62,075 nt of DNA from Lachnospiraceae bacterium (GCA_017552715.1 JAFZOW010000028.1:1-62075), one strand, 5' to 3'. Shown: positions 35,357-47,028, counted from the stretch's first letter. The notes: a model not told the origin generated them from the letters alone. A program made the numbers and translations.

Positions 35357-35388
35357 TACCCGGTGCCCTTTTCTCAGGGTGCCGGGTA
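35357..35388 (+). terminator. Hairpin downstream of guaA
   Basis: TACCCGGTGCCC and GGGTGCCGGGTA pair over twelve positions (two wobbles) around TTTTCTCA, 140 bases after guaA. The T-run is in the loop and not after the stem, so termination is uncertain. Bases 35217-35356 and 35389-35507 show nothing else except a partial, diverged repeat unit near 35465-35507. Confidence 0.45.
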
Positions 35389-35507
35389 TCTGAAGATCAG
35401 TTTATCGGTGCTTTTGAAAGATCGGAACGCCGAACCCCCTTTAGTTTAGTTATATTGTGATCATTTTGATCTTTTCAAGCCGCTGTCTTCCCTTCCATTC
35501 ACTCGGA

Positions 35508-36020
35508 CTTTGACAGCGAAATCGTAAAAAAGCCTCAAAATCGCTGTCTTTCTGCTTCCTTCTCCGGGGTTTTGACAACGAAATCGTAAAAAAGCCTCAA
35601 AATCGCTGTCTTTTCACTTCCTTCCGCCGGGTTTTGACAGCGAAATCGAGAAAAAAAGTCAAAATCGCTGTCTTTTCACTTCCTTCCGCCGGGTTTTGAC
35701 AGCGAGATCGAGGAAAAAAGTCAAAATCGCTGTCTTTTCACTTCCTTCCGCCGGGCTTTGACAGCGAGATCGAGGAAATAAGTCAAAATCGCTGTCTTTT
35801 CACTTCCTTCCGCCGGGTTTTGACAGCGAGATCGAGGAAAAAAGTCAAAATCGCTGTCGTTCCTCATCCTTCGCCCCGGCTTTGACAGCGAGATCGAGGA
35901 AATAAGTCAAAATCGCTGTCGTTCCTCTTCCTTCGCCCGGGTTTTGACAGCGAGATCGAGAAAAAAAGTCAAAATCGCTGTCCTTCCACTTCCTTCTCCG
36001 GGGTTTTGACAGCGGAAACA
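35508..36020. repeat. Tandem array, 62-bp unit, eight full copies, each a hairpin
   Basis: Units start at 35508, 35570, 35632, 35694, 35756, 35818, 35880 and 35942, and a partial ninth at 36004; the period is exactly 62 with no indel. Each unit has TTTTGACAGCG, a short A-rich middle, and AAAATCGCTGTC, so GACAGCGA/TCGCTGTC can pair (with TTTTGAC/GTCAAAA alternatives), then a pyrimidine-rich segment of about 21 bases ending in CCGGG or CGGGG. The hairpin part is most conserved; the pyrimidine part differs between early and late units. A degenerate half-unit precedes. It ends about 60 bases before the nuclease-like gene. Confidence 0.93.
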
Positions 36021-36082
36021 GAAGAATCAGTAATTTTCGTTGCTAACAGAATAAAACAAAAAAAGAATTGGAGGAAATGTAA

Positions 36083-36910
36083 ATGAAAAAACAAAAACTT
36101 ATGCAGCAAACAGATCTCTATTCCGAAGCACTAAGAAGATATGAGGAATTGCTTCAGATCAAAGCAGCAAAGGAAGACGCCCTTGCCGTCAGCCCGCCCG
36201 GCAAGATCCACATCGTGTACTCCCGTAAGCGGCCGCAGTATTATCTGCGGAAGAATCCCCGGGAAAAAACCGGGGAATACATACCCAAAGCGGATGTTTC
36301 AAAGCTGAAAATCTATCTTCAGAAATCTTATGATGAGAAGCTTCTGTCACTCATCGATCGGGAGATCAGAACACTTGAAGCGTTTTTAAGAAGATCGGAT
36401 GATATTCAGGATAAGATCCGGCATATATACTCAGGCAGACCGGATGAGATAAAAGCGTTTACAGCACCCGTCGATGTTTCGGACGATGATTACAGGAAGG
36501 CATGGGAAAGCATTCCGTATACCGGAAAGGAAATTTCAGATTATACGACGTTTTATGAAACAGACCGAAAAGAACAGGTCCGTTCCAAATCCGAACTGAA
36601 CATTGCCAATGCATTAGCGGCAAACGGGATTCCGTATAAATACGAGTGTCCTCTTCTTCTGAAAAGCGGGGTAAAGCTCTATCCGGATTTTACCGTTCTT
36701 AATGTAAAAGAACGCAAGCAGATATACTGGGAGCACAGAGGAATGATGGACGATAAGGAATATGCAAAAGAATCCGTAATGCGGATCAAGACATATATGA
36801 AAAACGGTATCTTTATCGGTCGGGATCTGATCATCAGTGAAGAGACAGCCGCAAACCCGTTGGGCACAAACGAGATCAACGCAATAATTCAGGAATATTT
36901 CCAAACATGA
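36083..36910 (+). CDS. Predicted PD-(D/E)XK-superfamily nuclease-like protein
   Basis: A 275-residue protein I do not recognise by name. The N-terminal half (1-125) is charged and helical with a KRPQYYLRKN segment near 50. The C-terminal part has the layout of a PD-(D/E)XK nuclease: a helix with Glu in RSKSELNIANAL (about 171), LYPDFTVLN with Asp near 200, then IYWEHRG near 217 where the last catalytic position is His in place of Lys, a known variation. A helix and strand with GIFIGRDLIISEE follow. No DNA-modification partner is adjacent. GGAGG precedes the ATG. It lies between two tandem repeat arrays. Codon use is more AT-rich than its neighbours, hinting at horizontal transfer. Confidence 0.7.
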   Translation: MKKQKLMQQTDLYSEALRRYEELLQIKAAKEDALAVSPPGKIHIVYSRKRPQYYLRKNPREKTGEYIPKADVSKLKIYLQKSYDEKLLSLIDREIRTLEAFLRRSDDIQDKIRHIYSGRPDEIKAFTAPVDVSDDDYRKAWESIPYTGKEISDYTTFYETDRKEQVRSKSELNIANALAANGIPYKYECPLLLKSGVKLYPDFTVLNVKERKQIYWEHRGMMDDKEYAKESVMRIKTYMKNGIFIGRDLIISEETAANPLGTNEINAIIQEYFQT

Positions 36911-36947
36911 GACCGTGACGATCCAGAAGCATACCCTATAGCAACCA

Positions 36948-37205
36948 CGAAACGATAGCGATCCCGCACCATGCCCCATCACAAACGCGAAACGATAGCG
37001 ATCCTGCACCATGCCCCATCACAAACGCGAAACGATAGCGATCCCGCACCATGCCCATCACAAACTCGAAACGATAGCGATCCCGCACCATGCCCCATCA
37101 CGAACGCGAAACGATAGCGATCCTGCACCATGCCCATCACAAACACGAAACGATAGCGATCCTGCACCATGCCCAATGCAAACACGAGACAGCACTGACC
37201 CTGCC
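36948..37205. repeat. Tandem array, 39-40-bp unit, six copies plus a partial
   Basis: Units start near 36948, 36988, 37028, 37067, 37107 and 37146, with a decayed seventh at 37185. The core reads CGAAACGATAGCGATCC, then (C/T)GCACCATGCCC, then (C)ATCACAAAC. Variation is limited to C/T at one site, an optional C in CCCC, and the last few bases. The array begins 37 bases after the nuclease-like gene stop. Bases 37206-37362, between it and the VOC gene, are AT-rich and show no other feature. Confidence 0.92.
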
Positions 37206-37362
37206 GAAAAAGAGTTGTATCAGAACAGACTATTTGATAGAATTTATTTCGGATCAATTCTGTCTGTTATATTAGTAAGACTGTTTTACTACGAAAGCAT
37301 ATGAACAGGTGCCGCTCGTGCTGCTGCCTTTCATGTAAAAAAAAAGTCTGGGGGAACAGCCC

Positions 37363-37740
37363 ATGATCAAAGGAATTCATCATATCTCAATGAAATGCGG
37401 AACGAAAGAAGAACTTGCGAAAGTTAAAGAGTTTTATATTGATCTGCTGGGCTTGAATATATGCCGTGAATGGCCGGATGGCATAATGCTCGATACAGGT
37501 AACGGTCTGATCGAGATATTTACCAACGCAGAAGGAGAACACCGGCTTGGCGCCATCCGTCATGTGGCGCTGCTTACGGATAATGTTGATGAGATCGCTG
37601 ATAAAGTGAAGGCGGCGGGATATGAAATGATCGTGGAACCCAATGACAGGGTCATCCCCGCCGAACCCGAATATCCCATCCGGATGGCTTTCTGCTTCGG
37701 GCCGCTGGGAGAACAGATCGAGTTCTTTTGTGAACGATAA
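37363..37740 (+). CDS. VOC superfamily (glyoxalase/bleomycin-resistance-type) protein
   Basis: A 125-residue vicinal-oxygen-chelate fold protein: IKGIHHISMKCG at the start (first metal His), a second half beginning IRHVALLTDNVDEI near 65 (second His), and the C-terminal IRMAFCFGPLGEQIEFFCE with the metal Glu. Members include lactoylglutathione lyase and fosfomycin or bleomycin resistance proteins; nothing here decides among them. GGGGG lies ahead of the ATG. The GNAT gene follows after 30 bases. Confidence 0.88.
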   Translation: MIKGIHHISMKCGTKEELAKVKEFYIDLLGLNICREWPDGIMLDTGNGLIEIFTNAEGEHRLGAIRHVALLTDNVDEIADKVKAAGYEMIVEPNDRVIPAEPEYPIRMAFCFGPLGEQIEFFCER

Positions 37741-37770
37741 AGCGATACAGGATAAAGGAGGACGGCCCAT

Positions 37771-38538
37771 ATGAACCTGAGGGACGGATATCTGGAAGAA
37801 GATCTGTTTCCCAAACTGTTCACGGATTTCGAGGAAAGACCCTACGGTATTCTGTTTTTTAACACAGAGAACCGGGATTCCTATGATTCCAACCATGCCG
37901 TGATCTACAGGGAACGGATCGATGATCTTAAGGCTATACTCGATGACATCAGATATTTTTACACTTCAAAAGGACTCCGGCCCATCATCTATCAGTCCAT
38001 GCTGGATGACGGATGGTTCGAAGAGATAAGCAGCGAACTTACGCTGGCCGGTTTTAAAAACTGGACGGAATTGCAGGAATACATGCTTCCCACCGGAGAA
38101 AACAGGATCGTCCCGAATCCGGAGCTGGAGATCGTAAAGATCGAAAAGTGGGATGACGAACTGAAGACGGTTTTTCTGGAGGCCGAAGAGCCCTGGGAGA
38201 TCGAGGTGGCAAGAACCTCCCTGGATAATCCCCGCAGCTGGATGTTTGCGGCCCGGAAAGACGGAAAGACCATAGGCCTTTTGTATGGCCACGTTTCCGA
38301 TACAGCCTGCAGAGGCGATTATCTTCTTGTATCAAAAAAACACAGAAGGATCGGTGCAGGGCGTGCTTTGTTTCATGCCTATGTTGAATGGTGCCGGCAG
38401 AGCGGGATTGACAATGCCTATCTCTGGCCGGACGGTGAAACACCCAAACGGATCTATGAAGAAGGCGGATATGAATTGGTTGAGATACGGAAAGCCGGTC
38501 GTGCCGTTTTTGAAGCAGCTGATCAGAGCGGGGGTTAA
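37771..38538 (+). CDS. GNAT-family N-acetyltransferase
   Basis: A 255-residue protein with a C-terminal GNAT domain (about 115-250). The acetyl-CoA-binding stretch is VSKKHRRIGAGRALFHAYVEW near 188-208 (variant of QxxGxG/A), followed by AYLWPDGETPKRIYEEGGYELVE, the usual final strands. The N-terminal 110 residues are an additional mixed domain and look diverged. GGAGG precedes the ATG. It lies between the VOC and Nudix genes with short gaps, so they are probably cotranscribed; substrate unknown. Confidence 0.85.
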   Translation: MNLRDGYLEEDLFPKLFTDFEERPYGILFFNTENRDSYDSNHAVIYRERIDDLKAILDDIRYFYTSKGLRPIIYQSMLDDGWFEEISSELTLAGFKNWTELQEYMLPTGENRIVPNPELEIVKIEKWDDELKTVFLEAEEPWEIEVARTSLDNPRSWMFAARKDGKTIGLLYGHVSDTACRGDYLLVSKKHRRIGAGRALFHAYVEWCRQSGIDNAYLWPDGETPKRIYEEGGYELVEIRKAGRAVFEAADQSGG

Positions 38539-38558
38539 GCAGACAGAGGAGGATACTT

Positions 38559-38993
38559 ATGGCAAACGAAAAATCGTGCGGTGCCATCGTTTTTACTTAT
38601 GAAAACAATGTCCGGAAATATGTGATCCTGCGGGGAACAGGCATCTATAAAGCTTACTGCGGTTTCCCCGGAGGGCATATGGAAGAAGGCGAAAGCGAAA
38701 GGGAAACAGCCATCCGGGAAGTGAAGGAGGAAACCGGTCTGGATGTGGTGCTCTATGATGATTTCCGAACGACGGATGAACATGCACTGGCCCGGGAAGG
38801 GCGCCCGAACAACAGAAAAGAGAATGTCTACTTTCTTGCGGAATATCATGATCAGAAACCGAAGGCACAGGAATCCGAAGTTTCGGAGATCGTTCTTATG
38901 GATTATCACGAAGCACTGGAGAGTTTTCAATACGAAGCATCCAGAAGAGAGCTGACGGAAGCCGAAGAATTTCTGAATGGAAGAGGGGACTGA
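38559..38993 (+). CDS. Nudix hydrolase
   Basis: A 144-residue hydrolase of nucleoside diphosphate-linked compounds. The Nudix box G(x5)E(x7)REVKEETGL is complete near 35-57, and the protein begins with the typical KSCGAIVFTYENN strand. Length resembles bis(5'-nucleosyl)-tetraphosphatase-type or MutT-like proteins. It starts 20 bases after the GNAT gene with an AGGAGG-like site and is the last gene before the 190-base gap ahead of the MutS pair. Confidence 0.92.
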   Translation: MANEKSCGAIVFTYENNVRKYVILRGTGIYKAYCGFPGGHMEEGESERETAIREVKEETGLDVVLYDDFRTTDEHALAREGRPNNRKENVYFLAEYHDQKPKAQESEVSEIVLMDYHEALESFQYEASRRELTEAEEFLNGRGD

Positions 38994-39130
38994 CGGGAGA
39001 CGAAGTATTTCCTGAAGAGATAAAGAACAGACGGAAGCTGATGAATTAAAATATAAAGGAACTGAGCGCCGAGGGATTTCTGAACAAAAACTGAAACAGT
39101 GATATGAAAAAACTACCATAACATTGTGGC

Positions 39131-39160
39131 ATTCAAGCTTTGAACGGGAACAGCTTGAAT
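39131..39160 (+). promoter_or_regulatory. Hairpin ahead of the MutS-family gene pair
   Basis: ATTCAAGCT and AGCTTGAAT form a perfect nine-base stem around a 12-base loop, about 25 bases before the first MutS-like ATG. It could be an operator or an mRNA structure controlling the pair. No T-run follows. The rest of 38994-39185 holds no gene. Confidence 0.45.
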
Positions 39161-39185
39161 ACATTATGCAAGAAAGGAAACCGAA

Positions 39186-40715
39186 ATGGAATTCATTCCG
39201 GGACAGGACAAAGCAAACGGATTCAGCATCCTGGATCCGGGGCCGAGGGTGAGCGACCCTACGGAAACATCCTCCTTTTATCAGGATCTGAACCTGTATC
39301 AGCTGATCGATAAGCTGGCAGCAAAATGGGGAAAGAACGTCAAACAGTATTATCATTACCTGCCGGAGACTCCCGGGGCTGAGGCCTATCGCAGAGCCAT
39401 CTACGGAGATGTAAAGAAAGACGACGTCTATCAGGCCCTTACGAAGTATACCGCTGCTCTGGAAGACGTGGCTGTGCTTTGCAGTGAAAAAGAAAAAGTT
39501 CACTTTCCCATGCAGAAGGTGGTGTGGCAGCTTCGGGAGATCGGAGCCTACTGCAGGGCCACGGAAGCACTGGAAAAGGAACTGGAGCAGGCAGAGCTTT
39601 CATCGGAAGGTATGCTTTCCTTTCTGCAGATCCTGAAAGAGATCCTGGACAGCGGAGGATACCGGCAGCTCGTGGAGCGGACGGAAACACTGCTTGCGCA
39701 GATCAAAGAACTCCGTTTTATCATCCGTTATGATAAGGACCGGATCAGCGTGGAACCCGGGGAACTGGCGGGTGACGGCGCCTACGCGGAAATGATAAAG
39801 AGCGCGGGCGGTAAAGAAGTAAGACATCTTCAAAATCCTTTTCTGGCGGATCCCTCCATTACCGAGATCGAAAATTCCTGTCTGGAGATCCTTGCGAAGA
39901 AAAAGCCGGAACTTTTCCGGGCACTGCAGAGCACCGCGGAACTCAACGAGGAATATGAACAGCCCGTACTGAAGCGTTTTTCGGAGGAAGTGATCTTCTA
40001 TCTTTCCTTCTGCTCGCTGCAGCGCGAACTGGAGAAAAAGGGATACCCTTTTGCAACTCCGGATTGTTCCGAAAACAGGCGTATGGAAGCAAAGGGCTTG
40101 TATGATGTTGCGCTGGCGCTTTCGGCTCTTTCTACGGGAAAAGAAGTCGTCCCCAACGATCTGTATTACGAAGAAGGCGAATGCTTCTTTGTACTTACAG
40201 GCCCCAATCAGGGAGGAAAGACCACCTTTGCAAGAAGTCTGGGGCAGCTTGTCTACTTTAGCCGTATGGGGCTGGATGTACCGGCCGTATCCGCAAACGT
40301 TCCTTTCTTTCCCGATATACAGACACATTTTTCCGTGGAAGAAAGTGTGGAAACAGGCCGGGGTAAGCTTAAGGAAGAACTGACAAGACTGGCTCCCATG
40401 ATGGAAGATCGGAAATGCGGCAGCTTTGTCGTCATCAACGAGCTTTTTACCACCGCCGCAAGCTACGATGCGCAGATCATGGGAAGGAAGGTCCTGGAGC
40501 ATTTTATCGGCCTGGGCTGCATGGGGATCTATGTCACGCATCTTCAGGAGCTTTCCAAAGGGACCGATGGCGTGGTCAGTCTGCGGGCCATGCTCAACGA
40601 TCAGAGGATACAGACCTTTAAGATCCGGAGAGGAGAGGCGGATGATACCGCCTGTGCCGAAAACCTGGTGAACAGATACCGGCTGACATACGATCAGCTG
40701 AAGGAGCGCCTATGA
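39186..40715 (+). CDS. Short MutS-family ATPase, first of an adjacent pair
   Basis: A 509-residue protein with helical N-terminal part (no mismatch-recognition domain I and no Phe-x-Glu motif) and a MutS-type ATPase domain at the C-terminus: Walker A TGPNQGGKTTFARSLG near 338-353, a Walker B region FVVINELFTTAAS near 411-423 (Glu present, the usual DE pair replaced by NE), and YVTHLQEL near 455. MutS core and lever helices seem to lie at 100-330. Its stop overlaps the start of the second MutS-like gene by four bases, so both are made together and probably form a heterodimer. It is not MutS1 or MutS2; the function is likely DNA or RNA junction handling but is unknown. Confidence 0.85.
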   Translation: MEFIPGQDKANGFSILDPGPRVSDPTETSSFYQDLNLYQLIDKLAAKWGKNVKQYYHYLPETPGAEAYRRAIYGDVKKDDVYQALTKYTAALEDVAVLCSEKEKVHFPMQKVVWQLREIGAYCRATEALEKELEQAELSSEGMLSFLQILKEILDSGGYRQLVERTETLLAQIKELRFIIRYDKDRISVEPGELAGDGAYAEMIKSAGGKEVRHLQNPFLADPSITEIENSCLEILAKKKPELFRALQSTAELNEEYEQPVLKRFSEEVIFYLSFCSLQRELEKKGYPFATPDCSENRRMEAKGLYDVALALSALSTGKEVVPNDLYYEEGECFFVLTGPNQGGKTTFARSLGQLVYFSRMGLDVPAVSANVPFFPDIQTHFSVEESVETGRGKLKEELTRLAPMMEDRKCGSFVVINELFTTAASYDAQIMGRKVLEHFIGLGCMGIYVTHLQELSKGTDGVVSLRAMLNDQRIQTFKIRRGEADDTACAENLVNRYRLTYDQLKERL

Positions 40716-42352
40716 AAGTATGCCTCTTATATAAAGACAGGGAAAGGACCAACGAAGAGACCTATTACGATACCGCCAGCATCATCAAGGATCTGGGGCT
40801 TAAGACCCTGATCCTTACGGTTGCAAAAAAGCCCATATACGAAGACGGAAAGGTGATCAGCGTAGAGAAGGAAGATCCCTACCTGATGGAATGCCTGCGC
40901 AACGTGATGATGACTCCCCTGCACACGGCGGAGGAGATACGCTTCCGGCAGGAGATCATAAAGGACAGCATAAAGCATGAAGAACTCATACGCGGGCTTT
41001 ACCGTATCTGCAGCGAAGTGATCCTTAAATGGAACGAACTGGGCCGGGGCGGACGGGAGAAGACACAGCTGAGCAATCCGGTGATGAAGCTGATCACGGA
41101 TATCCGGGTGCAGCATCTTTTCAGCGATGCCCTTTCCGGTATCAGGAAGCTGCTTACGGAACAGGAAGCGGAATTATCCTCCCCCGGGCTTAAAGCATTC
41201 CGGGAAGATTTTATAAATGCATTTACACCGGAACGCGAGGAATTCATAAAAAGAGTTCTTGAAGATATTTCCTTTTACACGGACGGATCCGATGCGGAGG
41301 ATGAAGGACGGGATCAGCTGATACGGCCGCGCATCGTGATGGAAAGCGGGCTGGAGGACGGACTGAAGTTCAGTTCCCTGAAGCTGGAAGAGCTTTCTTC
41401 CCAGAGTGATAAATTCCTGAAGCCCGGAAGCACGAGGTACAAGTTCCGTGAATTCATGAACTCACGTATACCCGATTCTTTTTCCACGGTAAAAGACCCG
41501 CGGATCAATGAACAGTCCCGGACTCTGGAATACGGGATCGTCAGCTATGTGGTGGAGGAACTCAAGAGCCTGACGGAAGAATTCCAGACTCTCTTTGACC
41601 GGCTGCGCTTCCAGACGGCGTTTTATCTATCGGCGCTGCAGCTGAAGCAGCATATGGAGCGCCTCAGTACGGACTGGTGCTTCCCCGAAGTATGCGACAG
41701 AAGGGATCTGGAATTTGAAGAGCTGAAAGAGCTTGTGATGGGGCTGGAGCGGCATGTGGATGTGATCGGAAACAGCTGTTTGCTGAAACAGAAGGATCTG
41801 CTGATCGTGACCGGAGCCAATCAGGGCGGAAAATCCACTTTCCTCCGCAGCATAGGGATCGCGCAGGTAATGATGCAGTGCGGCCTGATGGTGATGGCCC
41901 GCTCTTATCGGAGCGGCATCTTCCCTCATGTTTTTGTACACTTTACCCGCAGGGAGGACAGCGAGATGAACAGCGGCAGGCTGGACGAAGAGCTCCGCCG
42001 CATGAACGGTATCGTGGAGCAGATCCGTGAAGGCTCGCTGCTGCTATTAAACGAATCTTTTGCAACGACCACGGAAAAAGAAGGTTCCGTGATCGCATAC
42101 GATATCATACGTGCATTGAGAGAAGCGGGGGTCCGGATACTTACGGTCACCCATCTTCTCTCCTTTGCAAGACGTGTTCATGAGGAAACGAAGGACGATC
42201 CCGATGCAGGTGTCGAATTCCTTTCCGCAGAAAGGAAACAGGACGGACAGCGTACCTTCCGCATGATACGTCACGAGCCCGAGCTCACCAGCTTCGGATT
42301 GGATCTCTATGAAGAACTGGTCGGCAGTAAAGTAAAACTCAGTTCACTTTAA
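40712..42352 (+). CDS. Short MutS-family ATPase, second of an adjacent pair
   Basis: A 546-residue paralogue of the preceding protein. N-terminal helical region with no domain I; ATPase domain with Walker A TGANQGGKSTFLRSIG near 368-383, Walker B LLLNESFATTTEKEG near 442-456 and TVTHLLSF near 475. As in its partner, Asn replaces the Asp of canonical DExx while Glu remains. The C-terminal FRMIRHEPELTSFGLDLY resembles the end of MutS-type ATPase domains. No endonuclease (Smr) domain is attached. The overlapping start codon (ATGA) fixes the translation start. It converges with lacZ, only 16 bases away, without a clear terminator. Confidence 0.86.
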   Translation: MKVCLLYKDRERTNEETYYDTASIIKDLGLKTLILTVAKKPIYEDGKVISVEKEDPYLMECLRNVMMTPLHTAEEIRFRQEIIKDSIKHEELIRGLYRICSEVILKWNELGRGGREKTQLSNPVMKLITDIRVQHLFSDALSGIRKLLTEQEAELSSPGLKAFREDFINAFTPEREEFIKRVLEDISFYTDGSDAEDEGRDQLIRPRIVMESGLEDGLKFSSLKLEELSSQSDKFLKPGSTRYKFREFMNSRIPDSFSTVKDPRINEQSRTLEYGIVSYVVEELKSLTEEFQTLFDRLRFQTAFYLSALQLKQHMERLSTDWCFPEVCDRRDLEFEELKELVMGLERHVDVIGNSCLLKQKDLLIVTGANQGGKSTFLRSIGIAQVMMQCGLMVMARSYRSGIFPHVFVHFTRREDSEMNSGRLDEELRRMNGIVEQIREGSLLLLNESFATTTEKEGSVIAYDIIRALREAGVRILTVTHLLSFARRVHEETKDDPDAGVEFLSAERKQDGQRTFRMIRHEPELTSFGLDLYEELVGSKVKLSSL

Positions 42353-42368
42353 AAGGATCCGCAAGGAT

Positions 42369-45413
<3,045 letters not shown>

Positions 45414-45423
45414 CTACGAAGAG

Positions 45424-45453
45424 ATTATAACTTATTTCTGTCTTTATTTGCAA
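45424..45453 (-). promoter_or_regulatory. Promoter of lacZ
   Basis: Minus strand TTGCAA (45448-45453), 18-base spacer, TATAAT (45424-45429), about 55 bases before the lacZ ATG. No clear operator or catabolite-response element was seen around it. Confidence 0.75.
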
Positions 45454-45478
45454 TTATATCAGGCTCACAAATATCTGA

Positions 45479-45508
45479 TTGTCCGACTTGTACCGTATAT
45501 GATATACT
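45479..45508 (+). promoter_or_regulatory. Promoter of the HD-GYP gene
   Basis: TTGTCC (45479-45484), 18-base spacer, TATACT (45503-45508). The leader to the ATG is about 110 bases and holds short inverted repeats (GATCTCCGG/CCGGA-type), but it lacks the core motifs of the known cyclic-di-GMP riboswitches. Confidence 0.6.
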
Positions 45509-45622
45509 TAAAAACGTACTTTGCGGATCTCCGGACAGACGGTCCCGTGATCATCTCAATAAACAGGCGACATCTGCGATCCGGAAAACAAAGATCACAG
45601 CATCCCGAAAAGGAGTGTGGAA

Positions 45623-46990
45623 ATGAGACTGGCAATCTCTGTGTTTGCAGGCATTCTGGGTGTCGTCGAAATGGTCGGCATCATTGTCCTGTTCTATCTG
45701 TCCATCAAAAAGTGCTTTGGGAAAAGTGAAAAAAGGAAGCTGCGCCTGTTCCTGGCAACATTCTTCACGAATCCGCTGATCTGTTATCTTATCTTATTCG
45801 CTATCCTGTTCGTTTTGGGCATGCTTCTCCTTAGTGTACTGGGAATCTGGAGTGCGGCACAATTCCAGGATATTTATACGCATGATATAACATTTAACAT
45901 AGTCACCTTTTTCTTTTTAGCGGCTCTGTTTTTAGCCCTGCAGATCCTGATCGCCTTAAAAATGGCAAAATGGCTGCATGCAAGATATCCTTCTCTTGTG
46001 GTTTTCCTGTATCTTATGTTCAGCGTTTTCATGGTCCTGTCCATGAGAATGAGCATAAATGCCGATAAGTCGGCTCATCCGGTCTTTGAATTGCTCCTAT
46101 CCCTCGCAACAGACATCATATTAGCCTTCGGGATCGTACTGTTTTATTTCCTGGTAGTTAAACCCCTGGCGGAGCTGACGGAATGGCCTTTCGACACGAA
46201 CTGGCGGATCTTTGTGATCCCCCCCGCCGCCTTCTGCTTCCTGTATGCGGGTCTTGCCATGGGCACGGCACAGTTTCTGGACAATTCCACCATCCAGCTC
46301 ATCAGTTTTTTCTCGAATATCGTCATGTTCCTGTTCATCTGGGCCTTCTGCATCATCATCAAAAACATCAACGCTACCGGTGATGCACTTGAGGCAAGAG
46401 ACGAAGTCAAAACCCTGTCCGTCGAGGTAATGGAAGCCCTGGCCCATACCATTGATGCCAAGGATGAGTATACAAGAGGACATTCCGTAAGGGTGGCAAA
46501 GTATTCACGTATGCTGGCAGAGCGTATGGGACTGTCCCCCAAGGAATGCGAAGATGTGTATTATATGGGTCTTCTGCACGATATAGGCAAGATCGGGGTC
46601 CCGAACGAGATCATCAACAGTCCCAATAAGCTTACGGATGAGGAATATGCCGTCATCAAGACTCATCCCGGTGTAGGTTACGATATCCTGGCCGAGATCA
46701 AAAGCCGTCCCGACCTGTCCGTGGGCGCCAGATGGCACCACGAACGTTTTGATGGGGAGGGTTATCCCGACAGAAAAACGGGAGAAGATACGCCTCTGCC
46801 GGCCCGGATCATATCGGTGGCGGACAGCTATGATGCCATGACCTCCAACCGCAGCTACAGAGATTATCTGCCACAGGATAAGGTACGCGATGAGCTGAAG
46901 CGCTGTGCCGGCACCCAGTTTGATCCCCGGGTGGTGGAAGCCATGCTCTCACTCATGGATGAAGATCCGGAGTACAAAATGCATGAATGA
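45623..46990 (+). CDS. Membrane HD-GYP domain protein, predicted cyclic-di-GMP phosphodiesterase
   Basis: A 455-residue protein; ATG at 45623 follows AAGGAGTG, whereas the GTG two codons earlier overlaps the site. The first 240 residues hold six to seven hydrophobic helices, then an HD-GYP domain: RGHSVRVAKYSRMLA near 290, LLHDIGKIGVP near 318 (HD), HPGVGYDIL near 350, ARWHHERFDGEGYPD near 370 with an HHExxDGxGYP motif, and ISVADSYDAMTSNRSYR near 395. All metal-binding residues of active enzymes appear to be present. By family it degrades cyclic-di-GMP (or cGAMP); the membrane part may sense a signal. Confidence 0.92.
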   Translation: MRLAISVFAGILGVVEMVGIIVLFYLSIKKCFGKSEKRKLRLFLATFFTNPLICYLILFAILFVLGMLLLSVLGIWSAAQFQDIYTHDITFNIVTFFFLAALFLALQILIALKMAKWLHARYPSLVVFLYLMFSVFMVLSMRMSINADKSAHPVFELLLSLATDIILAFGIVLFYFLVVKPLAELTEWPFDTNWRIFVIPPAAFCFLYAGLAMGTAQFLDNSTIQLISFFSNIVMFLFIWAFCIIIKNINATGDALEARDEVKTLSVEVMEALAHTIDAKDEYTRGHSVRVAKYSRMLAERMGLSPKECEDVYYMGLLHDIGKIGVPNEIINSPNKLTDEEYAVIKTHPGVGYDILAEIKSRPDLSVGARWHHERFDGEGYPDRKTGEDTPLPARIISVADSYDAMTSNRSYRDYLPQDKVRDELKRCAGTQFDPRVVEAMLSLMDEDPEYKMHE

Positions 46991-46994
46991 ATAA

Positions 46995-47021
46995 AGCCGG
47001 ATCATCATCCCTGATCCGGCT
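46995..47021. terminator. Shared terminator between the HD-GYP and aldo/keto reductase genes
   Basis: AGCCGGATCA and TGATCCGGCT pair perfectly around TCATCCC, with a T-rich tail TTTCCCTTTT on the plus strand and AAA on the left side. It lies between convergent genes and can serve both. Confidence 0.85.
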
Positions 47022-47028
47022 TTCCCTT

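Noticed and set aside
35508-36020. CRISPR array (short repeats with about 21-base intervals)
   Set aside because: The intervals are themselves nearly identical between units, repeats are internally hairpinned with exact 62-bp periodicity, and no cas genes are near.
37011-37304. Small plus-strand frames across the 40-bp array (HHKRETIAIPHHA-type repeats)
   Set aside because: A 39-40-bp period shifts frame between units; there is no ribosome site, so the repetitive peptides are by-products of the DNA repeat.
45509-45622. Cyclic-di-GMP riboswitch in the HD-GYP leader
   Set aside because: The GEMM-I and GEMM-II conserved motifs are absent, although a leader of about 110 bases made it worth looking.
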